The notes under the pieces are model-generated. The model was not told where the DNA came from. It was given only the letters and a program-made list of their open reading frames with translations, and did not search any database. The position numbers and the translations under genes were made by a program. Positions 1 to 11,800 of a stretch of 64,000 bases of DNA are shown here, in pieces. The DNA comes from Bolinopsis microptera. Its lineage: Eukaryota > Ctenophora > Tentaculata > Lobata > Bolinopsidae. The DNA is taken from positions 11,708,635 to 11,772,634 of the forward strand of contig NC_087079.1 of assembly GCF_026151205.1 (NCBI RefSeq), read 5' to 3'. Position 1 is the first letter of the stretch; each line of letters starts with the position of its first letter.

Positions 1-801
1 GGTACGTACTTTCCATCTTAGCACAGTGTTGGCAAGCATGACCGTCGCCGTTATACCTCCCATACTATTATACCCTCTTTACTGTTTTTCAGGCATTAAG
101 AATAAGGCTCATTAAAGGTCGTTCAGCAGGTTTATTTTTAGTTCAAAACATTTTAATTCGATGTCAAAGATGACAAGAATAAGAAATAGTTATGTGGAGG
201 TTTTCAAGAAATTTGCACAAAATACGCGTCAGCACTGTTAGTGTTATATGAAATTGGTAAAAACCCAAAATCGCCATATTCAGGTGTCTTAAAAAACCAT
301 GTTAAAATAGAGTTTGATGGGTAACCCGCTGGTTTACGTAATATATAAACGATCCAATAAAGCGTTGACGCAGGAAAGAAACTGTATTCGAGAACTGAAA
401 TTTATCTTTAAATATTAATACAACTTACAATAATTGCAACTATACTTTGATCATACAAGGCTAGGAGTGAGCCAAAAAGGAAGTGACACTAATTTGGGAG
501 GGGGTAGGGGGGACACTGAAGTGAAATCAATTAAAACATAAGAAGTGTTTTAGCAAAGTTAAGACTGTATTTATCACTAGTAATCGCTCATTAGCGATTG
601 CTAGCATATATATATAGAACTAATGTATCATTTTACTGGACTATAGAATTTATGTATCATTTTGCAGAATGTAGACATACACGGCGATTTTTTTTAAATG
701 AACTAATTCATCAAAATGTTTAAAAAATTGCATCTGTTATTTTAATTAGATAAAAATTAACTGATTCTCGTGGTTTGCTGTCAAGTCTTAATGTATGACT
801 A
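1..801. other. Non-coding stretch, nothing recognised
   Basis: AT-rich sequence without a convincing exon, RNA gene or repeat on either strand. It lies downstream (3') of the minus-strand SUV39H-type gene. Confidence 0.5.
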
Positions 802-1291
802 CAGTTTAACCCCGATTTACCGCGGAGTTTGGGGGAAAGGGGCGTGCCAACTAAATCGCTCGCATCAATTTTTTAAATTCTTGTGAAAAGGATCTAAGGG
901 TATGAAAGTAATCGAAATCGGTGTATTTTTTGACGCTGATTCCGAATCCCCCCATGATCATGACGTATGGTAAAATGCTTCCCCGGAGAGTTATGGGCAA
1001 CAAAACTGTTTTGGTCACGTGACAAGTGAGTGTTATGGAGGTTATGGTTATGGCTGAGATAAGGGTTTATGTAAAACCGTTTTGTTCGGCTGCAAAACCA
1101 TGAAAACCAAAGTCGCGTGATAATTTTAAGGCGAGCGAATTAGTAAGAGCCAGGAAAGGAGACATCCGCGGTAAATCGAGGTTTGTGGTAAATCGGATGT
1201 TTGTTTGTTTACATTATGCATGTTAAACCCTATTTGGGGAATGGAGATGGCTGCGGTAAATCGGGGTTTGCGGTAAATCGGGGTTTTACTG
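802..1291. mobile_element. MITE with pogo/Tigger-like termini
   Basis: The left end reads CAGTTTAACCCCGATTTACC and the right end, reverse-complemented, reads CAGTAAAACCCCGATTTACC. Both ends are flanked by TA (800-801 and 1292-1293), the target-site duplication typical of Tc1/mariner-pogo elements. The right arm carries a second copy of the CGGTAAATCGGGGTTT motif. There is no transposase ORF in the 490 bp, so it would be non-autonomous. The superfamily is inferred from termini and TSD only. The interior shares a segment ending in GACGCTGATTCCGAATC with copies near 27.37 and 27.98 kb. Confidence 0.7.
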
Positions 1292-1376
1292 TACCATCAA
1301 AGCTCAAACTTATAGCTTAGAGATATACTTGTAATTGTCTTCATACACTTTTAATACTAGAGCATTTTTACCGGGC

Positions 1377-1432
1377 GGCTCAGCCTGTCATTCCGCCGAA
1401 TCTCTATTTATGTTTATGAACATAATAGCCTG
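1377..1432. repeat. Dispersed repeat, copy 1
   Basis: The segment around CAGCCTGTCATTCCGCCGAA followed by TCTCTATTTATGTTTATGAA recurs in reverse orientation at about 35942-35992, and partly at about 25905-25955. It is a short dispersed element of unknown class. Confidence 0.6.
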
Positions 1433-1505
1433 GGGTCCCCAGGTAAGAGCATTTAAACTAGAAACCCACACTTAGATCTAACATATTTAACCAGGCTGGC
1501 CCCCC

Positions 1506-1634
1506 TTAACCATGCAAATAGCGAACACACTTCTTGGTGCCACATCTGCACTCTACAGAGAGACGCTGCGCGGCACGGTTATCTTCCTCCACTATCCGAT
1601 CTATCTGGTAGTTGAATGTCAGCTCTTCTCCAGC
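1506..1634 (-). CDS. SUV39H: SUV39H exon 13 (SET end, post-SET, stop)
   Basis: 129 nt with TAA at 1506-1508, acceptor aattcag. Encodes [10 protein letters not shown] and the post-SET zinc motif CRCGTKKC. Confidence 0.93.
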   Translation of the reverse strand, partial: AGEELTFNYQIDRIVEEDNRAAQRLSVECRCGTKKCVRYLHG

Positions 1635-2775
1635 CTGAATTAGAAAGGTTGTGAGTATAAAGTTAGTAGGTAAATATAATCAATAATAATCCTTGCGGGG
1701 GACACGGGGCTTGACGACAGCAAATAGATAAACAAGCTGGATAGACAGATTGAAGCTTCCCTAAGTCGAGTAAGTCGAATAAGAACATATGACTTTCCTA
1801 ACATAATTAACATTAATTAATATTTCAAAACATTTACTGTCAAATTTGAAAAAGCAGGTAACTAAAATGACGACACATTTGTGGGACTTACAGCGATACT
1901 TTTTACAGCAAACAAACAAATGTGCGGTAATCTGAGATCCAGATTGGAAATCCAGCAGGAGAACACCGCCAGATTAGGATCGCACTGAAAAGATAAATAA
2001 TTCATAATTAGTAAATAATTTAAACTTAATATACAGTAATACCACTATTTTAAATAGTGGTATTACTGTATATTAATATTATATTACATGTTTAATTTGT
2101 ATATAAAAGCACTAAAAGTATAGTTATATATGTGGTGAGCGTTAGCTGAGATTTGATGTGATATTGAAAAGTCAGTTATGATGGTATCCAGCCGCAGTCG
2201 CCTCAAGATAAACAATTGCATAATCTTAAGATTGATGGTGATCACTGATCAATCAAAAATACATAGTTATATACTACAAGTATAGCTCAACATCACCTAT
2301 CATGAAATAGAATATTCAAAATGAAATAGATTCAAAATGATGAAAGTAATAGAAGTAGAACAAAATACAATCAACTTAATAACACCAGAATGTGTGTGTG
2401 TGTCTGTGTGTCTGTCTGTCTGTCTGTGTGTAATTTCCGAGCGGTTATACAAAAAAAACGGTAATAGTTACGGGACTGGTTTTTTCGGTATAGTGCCGAC
2501 AAAACTCTGATGAAGCCCATAGGAAATTTTTTTAAAAATCGGCCGGTGGTAAGTGGTTTAATTGATGGTTTTGTACCACAAATGTTACATAAAATTGCTT
2601 GAGCAGAACGGCAAGAGTTACGGGGCTTGCTCTCTCTCTCATTACTGTGTAATGTGTTATAGCTGCATTTAAGTAGCGTCATAATTGGATTAGCCCGGAA
2701 GATTCGCTGTAATGTTATACCTTAAGCTTATTAGTAGGGGAGGGGGGACTGTTAGTGTTTGGGGTCTGTTTGGAC

Positions 2776-2823
<48 letters not shown>

Positions 2824-5800
2824 ATACGACAATGTTATGCGTGTTTTCAAATATAATATGCGGGTGTGGTGCGGAGTTAACAAGGGTTAATTTCTATAAC
2901 GATTTAAATAAAAATAGAAAGCGGTTCAAGACGGGAGTGATGAGGTGTAATACTCGGTGTTCAGACCTTATGATCATGGAGTGTGGTGCCTCATGGCTAA
3001 TAATGACTTAATTATCCACAAGAAATAACTGATTATGAGATTATTGTTTAAGAAACTATTGGGTCACCTAATGCGGGTTTTGACTCAGCGGGTAATTACT
3101 CCTACCCTTTTTAACTGCGGCAGTGAAATCCCGGCCGTAGGCCGGGTTACACTAGTTATATCATAATGTAAGGTTCACAATTCACACACAAACTTGTAAA
3201 ACTAACACTGTGATTTATAAAGCGACTTGTAAAACTAACACTGTGATTTATAAAGCGACTTGTAAAACTAACACTGTGATTTATAAAGTGACTTGTAAAA
3301 CTAACACTGTGATTTATAAAGTGACTTGTGTTGCCGTAGAAAGCCGCGTCAATAGTGAACATCCCCTCGTCCACCTCCGTTCCTTCAGTTGTCTGGTAAT
3401 CCAAATCGAACAGGTATGTTAGACCTTGCGCATCGTATTCTCTAGAAAATGGCTTTTTAAAGAAGACTAAAAGTATCACCAATACCTTAGTTGTTAACTT
3501 ATGTCACTTAGTTTTTATAATATATACAATATACATTATATAATAGAAAGTAAAAGTGTTTAATTACTTTATATTGTTGATTTATTAAAACTTACTTCCC
3601 ACGCTGTTCAGCCTCGTCAAATGTTATAACTTCCCCCACGTACTCTACTACAAAAGTCCCTTTCGGAATATTCTGCAGAGTCTGAAACATAGTGTATTAT
3701 ATAATATATAAATATAATAGGCAATAACAGTGTTAAATTACTTATCTTGTTGATTTATTAAAACTAACGATTTCTAATGATGCGACGTTTTATCATGTTT
3801 TATGAATTTTCATATATGTTACTGTACTTACACAAAGTGAAACAACGGTTTTACAAACTATAAGTCGATAAATCGTTATTTGACTTAGTATATTCAGCTC
3901 ACTCGGTACTTTGTCACTGGATAAATTCAACAACAACAAAAGTATATTACTGTCGTTACATTTATTGTAAAATCCGGATCATTATTTATGAGTCGCATAG
4001 TTGAAATGTTGTCGCATTGAAACGTTGAATAATTCCTTTCCCTGATAAGAGCCTTTTCCTTGTCACATCAAACGGGATCAATACAAATTTTACCCAAGAA
4101 GCGTTATATTTATTGTTATATTGATTTGCATATTTTACGTTTATGGTGCCATATTGCACAGTTTCTTTTCCATTAAAATAACAAATATAGAAGATATCCC
4201 TTCAGTTACCTTGAGCCCCCAGCCCTTGTCGGGTGTCTTGTAGATGGCTGTTTTCACTTGAGTACCTCTCTGTACGATTCTGTTTCCGCAGTCGGGTCCG
4301 CAGGAGCAGCGAGCGTTACACTCGTATATGGGGAACCCTTGCTTCAGGAGTAACTTCCCTTTCTAGGGACAATACAATTAGTTTCCAAAAAACGGATACA
4401 AAAAAGTTGTCAGAAAGCGACAACCTTTCAAAAATGACTCAGTTTTAGAAAAGGAAGTTGTTCAAGAAGAAACAGTGTGACAGTTTTAGTCACATTTGTA
4501 TTGTATTCAACGAAAATAATCTAACTTATACTTTCTATTTTAGATCAAGAATTAAACGAATATTTATATATTTCGTGTTTTGCATATTTTCGCGCGAAAA
4601 AGATCTTTATTCAAAAAAAGGTCTCCGCGCGTTCCACACCAGTAGAAAATTAAGCGAAAATTATAGCAGTAGATGTTTTGTTTTCAGAATTGTAAGCGAA
4701 TGTCGCCCCAGTTCAGATACAAATTGGCGCAAAAGTTAGGTCAGTGCGCAAATGTTACAATTTCGCAAGGACACCTCTCACCTGCAGTCTGATGACATTT
4801 TGGTGCTGATGAAAATGTTTCGGCAACCAAATATTGAACAGATAAACTTTCATAGTCCAGGCAAGCAATTTACCGACATGGATCAAATATGAGTAATTAG
4901 ATTTCTGCAATACATTGTTACAGTTCGGATGGAAAATAGTACTTGAAACCGAATACGAACCCGGACCCTCTGATGTGAGGCGATAATGTTGCCAATGGGG
5001 CGACATTTGCTTACAATTCTGAGAAGTAAACCGGTCGACATTCTTACAATTTCGCTTACAATTTTGCTAGAACACCTCCTCAAAAATAGTGTTTTATGCA
5101 ATTAAAAAGAATTATTCCTTCCATAACCTACAAAACGATTTCCTTCAAACTTTCCAGATAGTAAGATAAGTATGAGACTGACAATATATGCAAGTTTGGG
5201 TAAATTTCTAACGGGCCAAATTTGAGATATCATTTCCCATCATTTCAAACACAAGAACATATCCCAAATAGGTGGTTCGCTATAGAACGCAGGCGAGAGA
5301 TCTTACGATGTGATTTTCTTTAAACTTTCCAGATAGTAAGATGGTTATAATAATGATAATCTGATTCTCAAATTCTACACATGAAAAATCATTCACACTA
5401 ACATCACGTGATTGATAAACTTACATTGTTGTAGGGAAACTGATAAACTTACATTGTTGTAGGGAAACTGATAAACTTACATTGTTGTAGGGAAACTGAT
5501 AAACTTACATTGTTGTAGGGAAACTGATAAACTTACATTGTTGTAGGGAAACTGATAAACTTACATTGTTGTAGGGAAACTGATAAACTTACATTGTTGT
5601 AGGGAAACTGATAAACTTACATTGTTGTAGGGAAACTGATAAACTTACATTGTTGTAGGGAAACTGATAAACTTACATTGTTGTAGGGAAACTGATAAAC
5701 TTACATTGTTGTAGGGAAACTGATAAACTTACATTGTTGTAGGGAAACTGATAAACTTACATTGTTGTAGGGAAACTGATAAACTTACATTGTTGTAGGG

Positions 5801-8800
5801 AAACTGATAAACTTACATTGTTGTAGGGAAACTGATAAACTTACATTGTTGTAGGGAAACTGATAAACTTACATTGTTGTAGGGAAACTGATAAACTTAC
5901 ATTGTTGTAGGGAAACTGATAAACTTACATTGTTGTAGGGAAACTGATAAACTTACATTGTTGTAGGGAAACTGATAAACTTACATTGTTGTAGGGAAAC
6001 TGATAAACTTACATTGTTGTAGGGAAACTGATAAACTTACATTGTTGTAGGGAAACTGATAAACTTACATTGTTGTAGGGAAACTGATAAACTTACATTG
6101 TTGTAGGGAAACTGATAAACTTACATTGTTGTAGGGAAACTGATAAACTTACATTGTTGTAGGGAAACTGATAAACTTACATTGTTGTAGGGAAACTGAT
6201 AAACTTACATTGTTGTAGGGAAACTGATAAACTTACATTGTTGTAGGGAAACTGATAAACTTACATTGTTGTAGGGAAACTGATAAACTTACATTGTTGT
6301 AGGGAAACTGATAAACTTACATTGTTGTAGGGAAACTGATAAACTTACATTGTTGTAGGGAAACTGATAAACTTACATTGTTGTAGGGAAACTGATAAAC
6401 TTACATTGTTGTAGGGAAACTGATAAACTTACATTGTTGTAAGGAACTGATAAACTTACTTGTGTAGGAAACTGATAAACTTACATTGTTGTAGGGAAAC
6501 TGATAAACTTACATTGTTGTAGGGAACTGATAAACTTACATTGTTGTAGGAAACTGTATAACTTACATTGTTGTAGGGAAACTGGTAACCTTACATTGTT
6601 GTCAGGAAACTGATAAACTACATTGTGTAGGGAAAAACTGATAAACTTACATTGTTGTAAGGGAAACTGATAAACTTACATTGTTGTAGGAAACTGATAA
6701 ACTTACATTGTTGTAGGGAAACTGTAAACTTACATTGTTGTAGGGCAAAACTGATAAACTTACATTGATTGTAGGGAAACTGGATAAACCTTACATTGTA
6801 AGGGCAGGGACTGTTAACTACATTGTTGTAGGGAAACTGGTAAACTACATTGTAAGGGAGGGAAACTGACTAAACTTTACATTGCAGAGGGAAACTGATA
6901 AACTACATTGTTGTAGGGAAACTGTAAACTTACATTGTTGTAGGGAAACTGATAACTTACATTGTTGTAGGGAAAATGATAAACTTACATTGTTGTAGGG
7001 AAACTGATAAACTTACATTGTTGTAAACTGATAAACTTTCTTGTTTAGGGAAACTTTACAACTTATTTTGTTGTAATGATGATATTTACTTTTGTAATGG
7101 AAACTCATTAAAATACAATTGGTTTGTACGAACAGCTTTCGGTGTTGTAGGGGTTCACTGAGTACACTCTTACATTTGTTTCGCAGGGGGAACGATTAAC
7201 GTATATGGGGAACCTGCTTAAACTTCCTTTTAGGGACATACACATTAGTTTAAAAAAAACGTACAAGTTGTAGAAACGAAACTTAAATTGTTTTAGAAAA
7301 GAATTGTAAGAAGAAACAGTGTAGAATTATACTTTATTGTTTAGGAAAATATTAACTTACTTTATTTAGATCAGAATTAAACATTTAATTTGGTTTGTAG
7401 GGAAAGATCTTACAAAAGGTTGGCTTCAACCTAAAATTAAGGAAAATTATAACTTACATTTTGTTTTAGGTGGAATCGATAAAAAATTGCCACATTAGTG
7501 TGGCAAATGTTAAATTTCGAGGGAACTTCATGCATCTTACTTTTTGTAGAAGTGAACAATGAAGATAACTTATATCCAACAATTTGCATGGTAAATTGAT
7601 AAACTTACATTGTTCGTGGAGGAAATGATAAACTTACAGGTTGTGTAGGGAAATGTAAATTACATTGTTAAATTGGGAAACGGTGAATTAAATTCCTTAC
7701 ATTTTGCTAGAAACCTAAAATATGTTTTAGAATTAAAAATTATTCTTAAAACTAAAAAATTTCCTTAAATTTGTAGTAAATGATAAACTTACAAGTTTGG
7801 GAACAACGGGCAAACTTAGATTCATTTAGCATAAAACAGAACTTACAATGGTTGTATAGGAATGTTTAAATTTTCTTTATTTAGGAAGTGGTATAAATTA
7901 ATTGTTTAAATCACATGAAAATCATTAATACACGGATGATAAACTTACATTGTTGTAGGGAAACTGATAAACTTACATTGTTGTAGGGAAACTGATAAAC
8001 TTACATTGTTGTAGGGAAACTGATAAACTTACATTGTTGTAGGGAAACTGATAAACTTACATTGTTGTAGGGAAACTGATAAACTTACATTGTTGTAGGG
8101 AAACTGATAAACTTACATTGTTGTAGGGAAACTGATAAACTTACATTGTTGTAGGGAAACTGATAAACTTACATTGTTGTAGGGAAACTGATAAACTTAC
8201 ATTGTTGTAGGGAAACTGATAAACTTACATTGTTGTAGGGAAACTGATAAACTTACATTGTTGTAGGGAAACTGATAAACTTACATTGTTGTAGGGAAAC
8301 TGATAAACTTACATTGTTGTAGGGAAACTGATAAACTTACATTGTTGTAGGGAAACTGATAAACTTACATTGTTGTAGGGAAACTGATAAACTTACATTG
8401 TTGTAGGGAAACTGATAAACTTACATTGTTGTAGGGAAACTGATAAACTTACATTGTTGTAGGGAAACTGATAAACTTACATTGTTGTAGGGAAACTGAT
8501 AAACTTACATTGTTGTAGGGAAACTGATAAACTTACATTGTTGTAGGGAAACTGATAAACTTACATTGTTGTAGGGAAACTGATAAACTTACATTGTTGT
8601 AGGGAAACTGATAAACTTACATTGTTGTAGGGAAACTGATAAACTTACATTGTTGTAGGGAAACTGATAAACTTACATTGTTGTAGGGAAACTGATAAAC
8701 TTACATTGTTGTAGGGAAACTGATAAACTTACATTGTTGTAGGGAAACTGATAAACTTACATTGTTGTAGGGAAACTGATAAACTTACATTGTTGTAGGG

Positions 8801-11800
8801 AAACTGATAAACTTACATTGTTGTAGGGAAACTGATAAACTTACATTGTTGTAGGGAAACTGATAAACTTACATTGTTGTAGGGAAACTGATAAACTTAC
8901 ATTGTTGTAGGGAAACTGATAAACTTACATTGTTGTAGGGAAACTGATAAACTTACATTGTTGTAGGGAAACTGATAAACTTACATTGTTGTAGGGAAAC
9001 TGATAAACTTACATTGTTGTAGGGAAACTGATAAACTTACATTGTTGTAGGGAAACTGATAAACTTACATTGTTGTAGGGAAACTGATAAACTTACATTG
9101 TTGTAGGGAAACTGATAAACTTACATTGTTGTAGGGAAACTGATAAACTTACATTGTTGTAGGGAAACTGATAAACTTACATTGTTGTAGGGAAACTGAT
9201 AAACTTACATTGTTGTAGGGAAACTGATAAACTTACATTGTTGTAGGGAAACTGATAAACTTACATTGTTGTAGGGAAACTGATAAACTTACATTGTTGT
9301 AGGGAAACTGATAAACTTACATTGTTGTAGGGAAACTGATAAACTTACATTGTTGTAGGGAAACTGATAAACTTACATTGTTGTAGGGAAACTGATAAAC
9401 TTACATTGTTGTAGGGAAACTGATAAACTTACATTGTTGTAGGGAAACTGATAAACTTACATTGTTGTAGGGAAACTGATAAACTTACATTGTTGTAGGG
9501 AAACTGATAAACTTACATTGTTGTAGGAAACTGATAAACTTACATTGTTGTAGGGAAACTGATAAACTTACATTGTTGTAGGGAAACTGATAAACTTACA
9601 TTGTTGTAGGGAAACTGATAAACTTACATTGTTGTAGGGAAACTGATAAACTTACATTATTGTAGGGAAACTGATAAATTTACATTGTTGTAGGGAAACT
9701 GGTAAACCTACATTGTAGCAGGGAAACTGATAAACTTACATTGTTGTAGGGAAACTGATAAACTTACATTGTTGTAGGGAAACTGGTAAACTTACATTGT
9801 TGTAGGGAAACTGATAAACTTACATTGTTGTAGGGAAACTGATAAACTTACATTGTTGTAGGGAAACTGGTAAACTTACATTGTTGTAGGGAAACTGATA
9901 AATTTACATTGTTGTAGGGAAACTGGTAAACTTACATTGTTGTAGGGAAACTGGTAAACCTACATTGTAGCAGGGAAACTGATAAACTTACATTGTTGTA
10001 GGGAAACTGATAAACTTACATTGTTGTAGGGAAACTGATAAATTTACATTGTTGTAGGGAAACTGGTAAACTTACATTGTTGTAGGGAAACTGATAAACT
10101 TACATTGTTGTAGGGAAACTGGTAAACTTACATTGTTGTAGGGAAACTGATAAACTTACATTGTTGTAGGGAAACTGATAAACTTACATTATTGTAGGGA
10201 AACTGATAAACTTACATTATTGTAGGGAAACTGATAAACTTACATTGTTGTAGGGAAACTGATAAACTTACATTGTTGTAGGGAAACTGATAAACTTACA
10301 TTATTGTAGGGAAACTGATAAACTTACATTATTGTAGGGAAACTGATAAACTTACATTGTTGTAGGGAAACTGATAAACTTACATTGTTGTAGGGAAACT
10401 GATAAACTTACATTGTTGTAGGGAAACTGATAAACTTACATTGTTGTAGGGAAACTGATAAACTTACATTATTGTAGGGAAACTGATAAACTTACATTGT
10501 TGTAGGGCACTTTCAAAAACATCTGTCATGGAAAAAATGTTAAAATTTGTCAAAAATCAGTTTTTGTGGCATAATTTGGTGGATAATGTTTGGAATGGGA
10601 TGAAACTCCAGGATATGGTGTGCTATACCCTAACCTTTACTATCTGCCACTTTTTGTTTCGATTTAGGGCTAAATCTGGTGGATAAAAGTGAAACAGACC
10701 AATCCACTTCAGGTGGCCTTTAAAAATATTTAATTCCATCTAAACTCCTAAAATATGATTGAGACTTAACAATAATCGTTATAACTTCATAATTTCATAA
10801 GTAGGGCCGGGATTTTTCTTAAGGGCCAAATTTGGTGGATATATTTGTTTACCTCTTTTTTAAGACTGTTATTTGTTAGCTAACATCAATTTACTGGTCT
10901 TAGAATGATGCAAAGGCAATGTTAAATCTATGGCATCAACTATGAAGTACAAGATTCAAGTTAAAAGGCTATTTTTGGTGGATATAAGTCAATATTAATT
11001 AGTTAAACACGTAAATGTTACCAAAATATCAATAAATAAGACATCATCATGATTAGAAACAGTTGAAAAAGATGAAATATAAGATGTTGAACAATTATGC
11101 ATAAGGTACTATGGCATTTTAAGCATTCAGGGCCAATTTGGTGGATAATTAACTCAAAAATACTTAAAATATCGACCTGGATATTTTGATATCCATCAAT
11201 TTTGGCCTTAAAAGTCGGCTTGAGCTTATCACATTTTGTGCTGAACAAGAAAAAGGTCTAAACAAACCAATATCAGTGTATGATTTCATAATTGAGCAAA
11301 TCTAAGGCCAGAAATAGTGGATAAAAAAGCAAATTTAACCGTTTTTAAGCTAATTTCTTAGGCATTTATCCACCAAAAACGGCCCTAAATGGAGAATGTT
11401 TGGAACGTTTACTTGAAACTATAGCCCTTCTTTACGACCTCAGAGCAATGATTTTCAGCTCTTTCGACCTTAAGATATAATTATTGGGCTTTGAAAGTGG
11501 ATCACATACGTTATCAGTAAAGAAATCGTTATTTCAATCGCTGAGGTAGGTTATTCACATTTAATATCCACCAATTTTAACCTTAAAAGTCGTCTTGGAC
11601 TGAGAATTCTTTTGAACTGACTCAGCAAAGGGGATCTTCTATCTAGAAACAGTTGTAGTTTCATGATAGAACACATCTTGGGCCAAAAATAGTGGATAAA
11701 AATCAAATTTTCCAGTTTGTGTGCTTTTATCCATCAAAAACGGCTCTAAAGGCTGAAAGGAGACAGTTTGTTAAGTTCGTATGAAACTATATCCATTCGT

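Noticed and set aside
3210-3422. Plus-strand [14 protein letters not shown] repeats
   Set aside because: Opposite-strand reading of the SUV39H exon 11 donor repeat.
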